64,000 bases of DNA. It comes from an uncultured delta proteobacterium. GTDB lineage: Bacteria; Myxococcota_A; UBA9160; JAFDET01. The stretch spans positions 20,505 to 84,504 of the forward strand of contig CAMYLJ010000001.1 of the NCBI GenBank assembly GCA_947259215.1, in the 5' to 3' direction. A program made the translations under genes and the position numbers. Within the stretch, counting starts at the first letter, position 1. Each line of letters begins with the position of its first letter. This document shows, in pieces, positions 25,603 to 33,585 of the stretch. Under the pieces are notes generated by a model that worked only from the letters and a program-made list of their open reading frames with translations, ran no database searches and was not told the DNA's origin.

Positions 25603-26004
25603 ATGACCCGCGCTGCAACCCCTTCGACCCTCTCGACCGCACTCGCCGCCGTGGCGGCCCTGGCCGTCGGCCTGGCGTTCGCACCGACCGACGCCTCCGC
25701 AGGCGACGCCGCCGCCGGCAAGACCCTCTACACCACCAACTGCCTCTCGTGCCACGGCGCCACCGGCAAGGGCGACGGCCCGGTGGGCGCGGCGCTGAAT
25801 CCGAAGCCCCGCGACTTCTCCACCGGCGACTTCAAGTTCGACGCCGACAAGAACGGCACGCCCGGCGAGGACGCGGACCTCACACTGGTCATCAAGACCG
25901 GCGCTGCGGCCTACGGCGGCTCGCCCCTGATGGCCCCGTGGCCGACCCTGTCGGACGCCGACGTGGCCAACGTGATCGCGTACGTCCGCTCGCTGAAGCA
26001 GTAG
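25603..26004 (+). CDS. Periplasmic mono-heme cytochrome c
   Basis: 133 residues. Signal peptide (about 1-33, cleavage after DASA), then a single heme-binding CLSCH at about 47-51. The likely distal ligand is Met in SPLMAPW (about 109). The fold is class I (NVIAYVRSL at the end). It is an electron carrier with unknown partners. GGAGGAG lies 8 nt before the ATG. A lone cytochrome beside pepA suggests its own transcription unit. Confidence 0.93.
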   Translation: MTRAATPSTLSTALAAVAALAVGLAFAPTDASAGDAAAGKTLYTTNCLSCHGATGKGDGPVGAALNPKPRDFSTGDFKFDADKNGTPGEDADLTLVIKTGAAAYGGSPLMAPWPTLSDADVANVIAYVRSLKQ

Positions 26005-26099
26005 CGGCCGCTTCCCTTCCGCGGAGCCGGGGGCGCCTCGCGTCCCCGGCTTCGCGTCCTCTGCTACGCTCGCTCCCTCGTCTCCCGTAGGAGCCGAGT

Positions 26100-27065
26100 G
26101 TGCCCCCCGATCCCGATCCGGACACCGAGCGCGAAGAAGCCCCCCTCCCCGCCCCCACGCCGCCCGGGGCCGCGGCGACGCCGCCCGCGCCCGCCGAGAG
26201 CGGCGTCGGCCTTCCGGACGCCCTCACCCGCTACATGGCGCAGCTGCGCCACCACGCGCCCATCTCGCGTGAGGAGGAGCACGCCCTGGCGGTGCGCTGG
26301 GTGGAGGACGGCGACGTGGAGGCGGCCCGGGAGCTGGTGTTGGCCAACCTGCGCCTGGTGGTGAAGATCGCCATGGAGTACCGGCGCGCCTGGACGAACG
26401 TCCTGGACCTGATCCAGGAGGGCAACGTGGGCCTGATGCAGGCGGTCCAGCGCTTCGACCCCTACCAGGGCGTGAAGCTCTCCTCCTACGCCGTCTACTG
26501 GATCCGCGCCTACATCCTGAAGCACCTGATCGACAACATCCGCATGGTGCGCATGGGCTCGAGCCGCGCCGAGCGCAAGCTCTTCTTCCGGCTGAACAAG
26601 GAGAAGCGTGCCCTCGAGGCCCAGGGCTACAAGGTGGAGCCCGCCCTGCTGGCGGAGCGCCTGGACGTGTCCGAGGAGGACGTGGTCTCCATGGAGCAGC
26701 GCCTGGCCCAGGGCGAGCTCTCGACGGACGCGCCCTACGGCCGCGACGACGACCGCTCGACCACCCTCGGCGACATGCTCTCCGGCGGCGACCGCGACGC
26801 CGAGGGCGCCGTGGGCGACGCCGAGCTGCGGCGGGTCTTCCTGGAGAAGGTGCAGGACTTCGCGGCGACCCTGGACGAGCGCGAGCAGCGCATCGTGGCC
26901 GAACGCATCCTGGCCGAGGAGCCGAAGACCCTGCAGCAGCTGGGCGACGCCTTCGGGCTCACCCGCGAGCGCGTGCGCCAGCTCGAGAAGGGGGTCGTGA
27001 CGCGGCTGCGCGAGTACCTGAAGGAGAATCTGGTCGACTTCGAGTACTACGCGCCGGGGACCTAG
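26100..27065 (+). CDS. rpoH: RpoH-type (sigma-32-like) RNA polymerase sigma factor
   Basis: 321 residues from GTG 26100 with AGGAG 6 nt upstream. After a proline-rich N-terminus of ~40 residues come region 2 (NLRLVVKIA, IQEGNVGLMQAV, YAVYWIRAYIL) and the RpoH-box-like ERKLFFRLNKEK. Region 4 has the helix-turn-helix TLQQLGDAFGLTRERVRQLE. It lacks region 1.1. In proteobacteria RpoH drives heat-shock genes; an alternative group-2 role is possible. Its TAG stop lies within the first bases of the 75-bp repeat that follows. Confidence 0.93.
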   Translation: MPPDPDPDTEREEAPLPAPTPPGAAATPPAPAESGVGLPDALTRYMAQLRHHAPISREEEHALAVRWVEDGDVEAARELVLANLRLVVKIAMEYRRAWTNVLDLIQEGNVGLMQAVQRFDPYQGVKLSSYAVYWIRAYILKHLIDNIRMVRMGSSRAERKLFFRLNKEKRALEAQGYKVEPALLAERLDVSEEDVVSMEQRLAQGELSTDAPYGRDDDRSTTLGDMLSGGDRDAEGAVGDAELRRVFLEKVQDFAATLDEREQRIVAERILAEEPKTLQQLGDAFGLTRERVRQLEKGVVTRLREYLKENLVDFEYYAPGT

Positions 27066-27136
27066 CAGACGGAGCCCGAGGGGCTCCGTTTGCGGCGCGA
27101 GCCGACCCAAGACTCCGTCTTGGGTCGGCCTGCTAG
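27062..27136. repeat. 75-bp two-hairpin repeat, copy 1
   Basis: It begins and ends with CTAG and is 92% identical (69/75) to copy 2 at 27480-27554. Hairpin a is ACGGAGCC/GGCTCCGT; hairpin b is a perfect 13-bp stem GCCGACCCAAGAC/GTCTTGGGTCGGC with a 3-nt loop. The left CTAG supplies the stop of the sigma factor and the right CTAG supplies the stop of the minus-strand 109-aa gene. It could act as a bidirectional terminator. Confidence 0.85.
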
Positions 27137-27462
27137 GGCTCCGCGCAGCACTCCTCCACCAGGGCGCGCAGGCGTGCCGCGGCCTCGCGCCGCGGCGGCA
27201 CCCGGCTGCGTTCCCAGCGCCCGAGGCAGCGGGCCCGCTCCTCCCGGGGCAGCCACGAGAAGCTGCGCCGTCCGCGCAGGCGCGGCTGCCACTCGAGCAG
27301 CGCCAGCCCGGCCGCCAGGCCCGCCCGCCGCAAGCGGCTCCAGGCCCGCAGGCGCGCATCCAGGGCGGGGGCCAGGTCGCAGTCCTCCGCGCCCGGCGGG
27401 AGCCAGGCGTCCGCCACGTTGTAGAAGGTGCGGTAGCGCGCGGGCGAGAGCGGTCGCGACAT
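27133..27462 (-). CDS. Small protein bracketed by repeats, weakly like gluconate 2-dehydrogenase subunit 3
   Basis: 109 residues from ATG 27462. The opening YRTFYNVADAWLPPG recalls the gluconate/FAD oxidoreductase small subunit family (helical, partner of GMC oxidoreductases). No GMC enzyme lies nearby, so this is tentative. The rest is Arg/Leu/Ala-rich and helical, with ECC near the end. The gene and the 75-bp repeats on both sides form one unit. It is convergent with the sigma factor gene. Confidence 0.5.
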   Translation of the reverse strand: MSRPLSPARYRTFYNVADAWLPPGAEDCDLAPALDARLRAWSRLRRAGLAAGLALLEWQPRLRGRRSFSWLPREERARCLGRWERSRVPPRREAAARLRALVEECCAEP

Positions 27463-27479
27463 CGGCCGAGGGCGCGATG

Positions 27480-27554
27480 CTAGCTGACGGAGCCCGAAGG
27501 GCTCCGTTTGCGGCGCAAGCCGACCCAAGACTTCGTCTTGCGTCGGCTTGCTAG
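27480..27554. repeat. 75-bp two-hairpin repeat, copy 2
   Basis: Same orientation and length as copy 1, with six differences. One difference breaks a pair in the 13-bp stem (GCGTCGGC instead of GGGTCGGC). It lies 17 nt upstream of the 109-aa gene and 27 nt before the enoyl-CoA hydratase start. Confidence 0.85.
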
Positions 27555-27581
27555 CCTCCCGAGAGTCGAGGAGGAGCCCCC

Positions 27582-28367
27582 ATGTCCGATCTGCTCGTCG
27601 AGCGCGACGGCCCCGTCGCGGTCGTCACCCTGAACCGACCCGAACGCCTGAACGCCATCAGCGGCCCGATGCTGGAGCAGTTCTCGGAAGCCCTGGCGGA
27701 GGCGGACGGCGACCGCGACGTGCGCGCGATCGTCATCACCGGCGCGGGCCGCGGCTTCTGCTCCGGCCTCGACCTGAAGGACGCCACCTCCACCGGGATC
27801 GGCTCCGGAGGCGGCGCGGGCCTCGGCCGTTTCGACCTGCGCAACGCGCCGCCCATGGTGCTGCACCGCACCGACAAGCCGACCCTCTGCGCCCTGAACG
27901 GCCCGGCCGCCGGCTACGGCATGGACCTGGCGCTGGGCTGCGACATCCGGCTGGCCAGCGAGACGGCCAAGCTCGCGGCCATCTTCACCAAGCGCTCCCT
28001 CCTGCCGGAGTCCGGTGGCACCTGGCTCCTGCCTCGCCTGGTGGGCTGGGAGAAGGCCTGCGACATCGCCCTGCGCGGCCGCACCCTGACGGCGCAGGAG
28101 TCCCTGGAGCTCGGCCTGGTGTCGCGCGTCGTGCCCAGTGACCGCTGCCTGCCGGAGACCCTGGCCCTGGCCGCCGAGATCGCCGCCAACGCGCCCCTGG
28201 CCGTGCAGGCCACCAAGCGCATGATGCGCCTGGGCCTGGACGAGACCTTCGAGGCCAACGTCCATCACGTATTCCTTCAACTCCTGCCCCTCATGGGCTC
28301 GAAAGACTTCCGGGAAGGCCTCGCCGCCTTCCTCGAGAAACGCGAGCCCAAGTTCACCGGGAGCTAG
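27582..28367 (+). CDS. Enoyl-CoA hydratase/isomerase family protein
   Basis: 261 residues, crotonase fold. TGAGRGFCSGLDLKD and LNGPAAGYGMDLALGCD form the oxyanion hole and CoA site. One acidic catalytic residue is present (Glu in LLPESGG), whereas the first Glu of classical hydratases is replaced in the GYGMD segment. An isomerase or a hydratase with altered chemistry is therefore possible. GAGGAGG precedes the ATG. It likely acts in fatty-acid or branched-chain degradation; no beta-oxidation partners are adjacent. Confidence 0.9.
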   Translation: MSDLLVERDGPVAVVTLNRPERLNAISGPMLEQFSEALAEADGDRDVRAIVITGAGRGFCSGLDLKDATSTGIGSGGGAGLGRFDLRNAPPMVLHRTDKPTLCALNGPAAGYGMDLALGCDIRLASETAKLAAIFTKRSLLPESGGTWLLPRLVGWEKACDIALRGRTLTAQESLELGLVSRVVPSDRCLPETLALAAEIAANAPLAVQATKRMMRLGLDETFEANVHHVFLQLLPLMGSKDFREGLAAFLEKREPKFTGS

Positions 28368-28370
28368 AAG

Positions 28371-28505
28371 GAGCCTCCCCGCCCGCGAGCCCGCACGAGC
28401 CTGCGGCCCCGCAAGCCCGGCGCCCCGCACCCGGCGCACCCTCCGAACGCCGCCGCCGGGCGCGCAGCTCGCCGAAGGCGAGCGGAGTCACGCTAAATGA
28501 GAGCC
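28371..28505. repeat. 135-bp dispersed repeat, copy A
   Basis: Inverted relative to copy B (31854-31988), which has the same length and roughly 75-80% identity by eye. The best-kept part is CGCCGAAGGCGAGCGGAGTC with GAGAGCC at the end. It lies between the convergent ends of the enoyl-CoA hydratase and the M20 hydrolase. Confidence 0.75.
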
Positions 28506-28542
28506 TCCGCGCCCCGCGAACGCCCCCAGAGCCTGTGGCCCC

Positions 28543-29739
28543 CTAGGTACCCGGCGCCAGGAACCGCAGCGCCATGGCCGCATGCAGCGCGGCGCCGGTC
28601 GCCATGGCGCGCTCGTTCACGCGCATGCGGTTCGAGTGGATCGGGGCCGCGGGGCCCTCGTCGGGGCGCACGCCGAGAAAGACCATGGCGCCCGGAACGC
28701 GGTCCAGGATGTAGGAGAAGTCCTCGGCGCCCATGATCGGGGCCGCCATCTCCACCACCTGGGCGTCACCCACCAGCTCGCGCGCCACGCCGAAGGTGAA
28801 CTCGGCGAAGCCCGCGTCGTTCACCGTGACCGGATAGCCGGGCAGGATGTGGAGCTGGAACTCGCAGTCGTGGGCGGCGCACAGGCCCGAGACCACGCGG
28901 CGAATCCCCTCGTGGAGCCGCGCGCGCGCCTTCTCGGACACCGTCCGCGTCGTGCCCAGCACGTTCGCCTTCTCGGGAATCACGTTGTGGGTCGTGCCCG
29001 CCTCGATGCGCGTCACCGACAGCACCACCGGATCGAAGGCGTCCATGCGCCGGGTCACCAGGGCCTGGAGGGCCCCCACCAGCTCGCACGCCAGCGGGAT
29101 GGGATCCACGGCGTGGTGGGGCATGGACGCGTGGCCGCCCTTGCCCACGAGATCGATGGAGAAGACGTCGGTGGCCGCCAGGATCGGTCCCGGCCGCGTC
29201 GCCACGGCGTCCGCCGCCAGGGTCGGGTCCACGTGGATCGCGAAGGCGGCGTCCACGCGGGGCTCGGCCTCCAGCAGGCCCTCCTCGATCAGGATGCGAG
29301 CCCCGCCGAAGCCCTCCTCGCCAGGCTGGAAAAGAAACTTCACGGTTCCTGCCAGATCCTCCCGTCGTTGCGAGAGAATTCGGGCTGCCCCCGTGAGCAT
29401 CGCCACGTGCGCGTCGTGGCCGCAGGCGTGCATGCGACCCGCGTGGCGCGAGGCGAACTCGAGACCCGTGTCCTCGTGCATGGGAAGCGCGTCCATGTCG
29501 GCCCGCAGCAGCAGGGTCGGCCCCGGCGCCCCGCCCTCCAGGGTGGCCACCACCGCGCTGGTGGAGCCCCCGGTGGCCAGATCGAGGCCCAGGCCGTCCA
29601 GAGCCTCGAGCACCGCCTTCTGGGTCGCGGGGAGCTCCAGGCCGAGCTCCGGCTCGGCGTGGATGCGACGGCGCAGCGCCACGACCTCGGGCAGCACGGC
29701 CTCGGCCTGGCCGCGCAGGGAATCGACAGCACTCGCCAT
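28543..29739 (-). CDS. M20-family amidohydrolase (hippurate/IAA-amino-acid hydrolase type)
   Basis: 398 residues from ATG 29739. Metal ligands are in [35 protein letters not shown] and GAEDFSY, with a late IHSNRMRV histidine. The middle dimerisation domain (about 185-295) contains [10 protein letters not shown]. The family removes acyl groups from amino acids or opens N-acyl amides in the cytoplasm; the specific substrate is unknown. It is divergent from acylphosphatase. Confidence 0.93.
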   Translation of the reverse strand: MASAVDSLRGQAEAVLPEVVALRRRIHAEPELGLELPATQKAVLEALDGLGLDLATGGSTSAVVATLEGGAPGPTLLLRADMDALPMHEDTGLEFASRHAGRMHACGHDAHVAMLTGAARILSQRREDLAGTVKFLFQPGEEGFGGARILIEEGLLEAEPRVDAAFAIHVDPTLAADAVATRPGPILAATDVFSIDLVGKGGHASMPHHAVDPIPLACELVGALQALVTRRMDAFDPVVLSVTRIEAGTTHNVIPEKANVLGTTRTVSEKARARLHEGIRRVVSGLCAAHDCEFQLHILPGYPVTVNDAGFAEFTFGVARELVGDAQVVEMAAPIMGAEDFSYILDRVPGAMVFLGVRPDEGPAAPIHSNRMRVNERAMATGAALHAAMALRFLAPGT

Positions 29740-29768
29740 GGAACCTCCGCTCGGGTATCGAGACGCGC

Positions 29769-30059
29769 GTGGGACCGAGTGTAGACGCGGGGCCGATCCG
29801 CTGCCGGGTGGTGGTGCGAGGCCGGGTGCAGGGGGTCTTCTTCCGGGCGTCCGTGCGCGAGCGGGCGCGAGCGGCGGGCGTCGCCGGCTGGGTTCGCAAC
29901 CGGCCCGACGGCAGCGTGGAAGCGGCGTTCGAGGGCTCGCCGGAGGCCGTGGCGGGACTGGTGGCGTTCTGCCGCCACGGGCCCGAGTACGCCCGGGTGG
30001 AGGCGCTGGAAGAGCACCCGGAGGAGCCCGAGGGCCTGGCGGGCTTCGGCGTGCGATGA
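29769..30059 (+). CDS. acyP: Acylphosphatase
   Basis: 96 residues from GTG 29769; no ATG lies before the conserved core. It hydrolyses acyl phosphates. The phosphate-binding loop [14 protein letters not shown] with the catalytic Arg, and [13 protein letters not shown] with the catalytic Asn, are both present. The stop overlaps the next gene start (ATGA). Confidence 0.96.
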   Translation: MGPSVDAGPIRCRVVVRGRVQGVFFRASVRERARAAGVAGWVRNRPDGSVEAAFEGSPEAVAGLVAFCRHGPEYARVEALEEHPEEPEGLAGFGVR

Positions 30060-30517
30060 GGCCGGAGCGGATCGTGTCGGGTGGGCAGACCGGCGTCGAT
30101 CGCGCCGCCCTCGAGGTGGCCCGCGACCTCGGCCTGGCGCGCGGCGGCTGGTGCCCGGCGGGCCGCGCCGCCGAGGACGGCCCGATCCCCGTGGAGCATC
30201 CGCTGCGCGAGACGCCATCGGCAGACCCGGCCGAACGCACGACGTGGAACGTGCGCGACTCCGACGCCACCCTGATCCTGGCGCGCGGCGAGCTCGCCGG
30301 TGGCAGCGCGCTCAGCGCGCGCGAGGCGCAGGCGCGAGGACGCCCGCTGCGCGTGGCGCGCCTCGACGCCGCCGACCCCGGCGTGCTGGACGAGACGCGC
30401 GCCTGGCTCGCCCGCCACACGCCCCGGGTGCTGAACGTGGCGGGCCCGCGCGAGAGCGAGGACCCCGGTATCGCCGCCGCGGCGGCTCGCTTCCTGCGCG
30501 GACTACTGGCCGGCTGA
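30056..30517 (+). CDS. Putative molybdenum-carrier-like protein (Rossmann/LOG-like)
   Basis: 153 residues from ATG 30056, coupled to acylphosphatase. [17 protein letters not shown] N-terminus (here [16 protein letters not shown]), [27 protein letters not shown] and [10 protein letters not shown] match the family named putative molybdenum carrier. In that family the fold binds a small ligand, and the molybdenum role is not well proven. moaB and moaDE lie 1.5 kb further on, which is suggestive only. Its last 15 nt overlap the end of the convergent peptidase gene. Confidence 0.8.
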   Translation: MRPERIVSGGQTGVDRAALEVARDLGLARGGWCPAGRAAEDGPIPVEHPLRETPSADPAERTTWNVRDSDATLILARGELAGGSALSAREAQARGRPLRVARLDAADPGVLDETRAWLARHTPRVLNVAGPRESEDPGIAAAAARFLRGLLAG

Positions 30518-31777
30518 CGCGGGCGCCACGGACGGGAACTCCGCCTCGAGGGCCCGCCGCAGGCCGCGCTCGAGCCCGGCCACGTCGGCGCCGGTCACCG
30601 CCGCCAGGGCGGCGTCGGCGCTGCGCCCGGCGGCGAGGAGCGCCAGCAGGCGCGCACGACCCGCGCGGTCGGTGCGGGCCTCGACCCAGGCCGCAGCGGC
30701 CGTGGCCTCCAGATACGCGATGCGTGCGTCGTCGTCCTCGAGACCGCCGAACCCGGGGCCGAGCCGCGCCAGCGAGATCCAGCCGCCCGAGACGCTGCGC
30801 TCCTTCAGTGCGAAGCGCTCACCCCGCGACAGGGCCGGCTGGCCCCGCGACGCGCGCTCCGACAGCTCCGCCAGCCCCTCGTTGAGCCACATGGGCCGGT
30901 CGCTCCCCACCACCTGGCGGTAGAGCGCATGGGTGTACTCGTGGTGCAGCAGCGAGCGCAGCTCGCCGCCCGGGTGGGCCGCGGAGACCACGTGGATGCG
31001 CCCGTCGAAGAAGCCGACGGTGCGGAAGGAGAAGCGGTGGGCGTGGGCGCGCAGGTACGAGGCCTTGCCGTAGAAGAGCACCCGGGTCGGCTCGTCGGGA
31101 AACACCCCGAGCCGGTTCCCCACCTGGCTGCGGGCTTCTTCCAGGTAGCCCGTCACCGTGCCCAGGTAGCCGGGGCGGCTGGCGTCGAGCTCGGCGTCGT
31201 AGCGGATCTCGAAGTGGCGGGAGCGCGTCTGGCGCATGTCCAGCGGGCCGCGCTCGCGGGTCTCGTCGGCCAGGCGGCGCTCGTCCTGCAGCTCGGCCAG
31301 CCGCCGCTGCGCGGATGCGCGCCACGGAGCCAGGTCCTCGCCCGCGCTGGCCAGGAAGGCACGCAGGTGGGACTCGGCGGAGTCGAAGCGGCCGCGCTGG
31401 CGGTCGAGCAGCGCCAGGTACCAGTGCGCCTCGGCGCGCCCGGGCTCGAGCTCGAGCACGTTCTCCAGCACCGTGATGGCGCGGGCCGTCTCGCCGCGGC
31501 GCAGATCGTCGACGGCGCCGCGCAGGAGCCGCACCACCCGGTCGGAGGGATCGCTGGTGGCCCCGGGGGCCGGGCGCACCGGCGGCCCCAGCAGGCCGTC
31601 GTCCCAGAGCGCAGAGAGCCCGGCGCCCTCGGACACCACCCGCTGGCGCACGGCGGGCGGCACCTCGGCCAGGTCGTCGGTCACGTGGGTGCGGCCCGCG
31701 TCGTCGACCCAGGTGTAGAGCTCGGCGGGGGCGGCAGTGGCGAGGAGCAGGACCGGGAGGGCGGCGAGGCGGCGCAT
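30503..31777 (-). CDS. Secreted DUF4124 / TPR / gluzincin-type peptidase
   Basis: 424 residues from ATG 31777. Signal peptide about 1-18, then a DUF4124-like segment (ELYTWVDDAGRTHVTD). Next come TPR-type helices (about 90-170) and a C-terminal MA-clan metallopeptidase domain with HEYTH (279-283) and a downstream Glu in WLNEGLAELSE. This is the peptidase MA-like arrangement found in deltaproteobacterial proteins. It probably acts in the periplasm; the substrate is unknown. Confidence 0.78.
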   Translation of the reverse strand: MRRLAALPVLLLATAAPAELYTWVDDAGRTHVTDDLAEVPPAVRQRVVSEGAGLSALWDDGLLGPPVRPAPGATSDPSDRVVRLLRGAVDDLRRGETARAITVLENVLELEPGRAEAHWYLALLDRQRGRFDSAESHLRAFLASAGEDLAPWRASAQRRLAELQDERRLADETRERGPLDMRQTRSRHFEIRYDAELDASRPGYLGTVTGYLEEARSQVGNRLGVFPDEPTRVLFYGKASYLRAHAHRFSFRTVGFFDGRIHVVSAAHPGGELRSLLHHEYTHALYRQVVGSDRPMWLNEGLAELSERASRGQPALSRGERFALKERSVSGGWISLARLGPGFGGLEDDDARIAYLEATAAAAWVEARTDRAGRARLLALLAAGRSADAALAAVTGADVAGLERGLRRALEAEFPSVAPASAGQ

Positions 31778-31853
31778 CGTTCGGGGCTCTTCGGCAGCGC
31801 GGGGGGCATGGCTGAGGCCGGCCGCGGGGCTCCGGGGCACCGCGTGGCGCGGT

Positions 31854-31988
31854 GGCTCTCACTTATCGTGACTCCGCTCGCCTTCGGCTCGCTGCGCGCC
31901 CGGCGGCGCGATGCGGAGGGTACGCCGCGTTCGGGACGCCGGGCTTGCGGGCGTCGAAGTTCGGGCAACCCCGCGGGCTCGGAGGCTC
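31854..31988. repeat. 135-bp dispersed repeat, copy B
   Basis: Inverted match of copy A, running from GGCTCTC to GGAGGCTC. It sits in the 228-nt gap between moaB and the peptidase, both on the minus strand. A shorter relative, with a deletion of about 25 nt, is at 34409-34463. Confidence 0.75.
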
Positions 31989-32005
31989 TCCCTCGCGGCG
32001 AGGCC

Positions 32006-32527
32006 TCAGCGGGTCTTCGTGGCCTCCGCGGCCAGGTGGCCGAGCTCCGGCAAGACGAGCTTCTCCAGGGCGAGACGGACGGCTCCGCGCGAGCCTGGGA
32101 CCACGAAGACCACCCGTCCGCGGGCGATCCCGGCCAATGCCCGCGAGAGCAGCGCCGCCGATCCGATCTCCTCGTAGGAGAGCGCCCGGAAGAGCTCGCC
32201 GAAGCCGGGGATCGTGCGCTCGAGCAGGGGCTCCACGCTCTCGGGCGTGACGTCCCGCGGCGCCACGCCGGTGCCGCCGGTGACGAGCACCGCGCGCACG
32301 TCCGCGTCCGCCAGCGCGCGGCCGACCGCCTCGGCGATGGCCGCGGGCTCGTCGGGCACGATCTCGCGGCCCGCCAGGGGATGGCCCGCACCGGCCAGCA
32401 GCTCGGCGGCCAGCGCGCCCCCCGTGTCGGTCTCCAGGCTGCGCGTGTCGCTCACGCTGACGACCCGGGTCGCCACCGCGACGGGCGCGCTCGAGCGATG
32501 CTGGTGCAGGCCGGGGGAGTCGCTCAC
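32006..32527 (-). CDS. moaB: Molybdenum cofactor biosynthesis protein MoaB (MogA-like)
   Basis: 173 residues. It adenylates molybdopterin before metal insertion. VVSVSDTRSLETDTGG, VLVTGGTGVAPRDVTPE and the PGSRGAVRLALE loop are typical of MoaB/MogA. The start ATG 32527 overlaps the stop of the MoaD-MoaE gene by 4 nt, forming a small Moco operon. Confidence 0.94.
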   Translation of the reverse strand: MSDSPGLHQHRSSAPVAVATRVVSVSDTRSLETDTGGALAAELLAGAGHPLAGREIVPDEPAAIAEAVGRALADADVRAVLVTGGTGVAPRDVTPESVEPLLERTIPGFGELFRALSYEEIGSAALLSRALAGIARGRVVFVVPGSRGAVRLALEKLVLPELGHLAAEATKTR

Positions 32528-33186
32528 GCGTGGTCGTCCACCCAGTACGCGCCGTCGCTGGCGACCTCCTTCTTCCAGATCGGCACCGTCTGCTTCAGGG
32601 TGTCGATCGCGAAGCGGCAGGCGTCGAAGGCCTCGGCTCGATGGGGAGCGGCGGCGACCACCACCACCGCCAGGTCGCCCACCTCCAGGTGCCCGGCCCG
32701 GTGCGCGATCGCCACCCGCGCGCCCGGCCAGCGGCGGGTGGCCTCGTCGCAGATCCGGTCCATCTCGCGCTCGGCCATGCCGGCGTAGGCCTCGTACTCC
32801 AGGTGCCGGATCGCGTGGCCACGGGACTGGTCGCGCACGGCGCCCACGAAGGTGACCAGGCCGCCGCAGTCCGGGCCCGCGACCCGCCGCACGACCTCCT
32901 GCACGTCCAGCGGCCGCTCGGACAGGCTGGAGCGGCCGCCGGAGCCTCCCGAGACCGGCGGCAGCAGCGCGACCTCGTCGCCGTCGGCCAGCGGCGTCTC
33001 GGAGCCCACCAGCTCCTGGTTCACCGACACGGCCAGCCGATCGCCGTAGCGGCCCACCACGGGCAGCTCCCGGCCCAGCAGGGCCCGCAAGTCCGCCACG
33101 GTGGCGCCGTCGGCCAGGGCCAGCGAGAGCTCCTTCTCGCCGGCGTTCTCGCGCACCGCACCGAACAGCAACACCCGGACCCGCAT
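32524..33186 (-). CDS. MoaD-MoaE fusion (molybdopterin synthase in one chain)
   Basis: 220 residues. Residues 1-84 are a MoaD ubiquitin-like domain ending PPVSGG (GG at 80-81), followed by SGG. Residues ~90-220 are MoaE, with FVGAVRD, HLEYEAYAGMAE, VAIAHRAGHLEVGD and the active-site LKQTVPIWKKE. The normal MoaD must expose a C-terminal GG for thiocarboxylation; here it is internal, as in mycobacterial MoaX, which is cleaved after the GG. A similar cleavage is expected. The start is ATG 33186. Confidence 0.92.
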   Translation of the reverse strand: MRVRVLLFGAVRENAGEKELSLALADGATVADLRALLGRELPVVGRYGDRLAVSVNQELVGSETPLADGDEVALLPPVSGGSGGRSSLSERPLDVQEVVRRVAGPDCGGLVTFVGAVRDQSRGHAIRHLEYEAYAGMAEREMDRICDEATRRWPGARVAIAHRAGHLEVGDLAVVVVAAAPHRAEAFDACRFAIDTLKQTVPIWKKEVASDGAYWVDDHA

Positions 33187-33253
33187 GCTCGGCAGGCTAC
33201 CCCTCCCCCAGCGGAACCTCAACGAAGCCGGCCGGTTGGCCGATGACTCCGAG

Positions 33254-33499
33254 ATGGCCACGGAGCTCAGCCGACCGCTCTTCCGCCGGGTCGAATCGGC
33301 CCTCGACCGGCTCCGGCCCGCGCTCGTCGCCGACGGCGGCAACGTGGAGCTGGTGGACGTGGACGAGGACGGCGTGGTGAGCGTCCAGCTGCAGGGCGCC
33401 TGCGCCACCTGCCCCGCCCAGAGCGCCACCCTGCGCTACGGGCTCGAGGCCAGCCTGCGCTCCGAGCTGCCGGACGTGACCTCGGTCGTCGCGGTGTGA
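33254..33499 (+). CDS. NifU C-terminal-domain Fe-S scaffold protein
   Basis: 81 residues from ATG 33254. LRPALVADGGNVELVDVDEDG and the CATCPAQSATL motif (CxxC) match the Nfu domain that holds or transfers an Fe-S cluster. It is a stand-alone small Nfu, divergent from moaDE, so Fe-S supply to MoaA-type enzymes is conceivable. The isc-type genes lie far away at 57.8-59.4 kb. Confidence 0.93.
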   Translation: MATELSRPLFRRVESALDRLRPALVADGGNVELVDVDEDGVVSVQLQGACATCPAQSATLRYGLEASLRSELPDVTSVVAV

Positions 33500-33585
33500 C
33501 GAGCGTCACTCCTCCTCTTCCGCGTTGACCCGATTTCCGGCACCCGCCTAGAATCCGCGGGACCAGACCGCGCAAGGAGGGGGCC

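Noticed and set aside
27062..27554. Repeats as an assembly duplication
   Set aside because: Six differences between copies and a distinct gene between them argue against a simple assembly error, though reads were not available.
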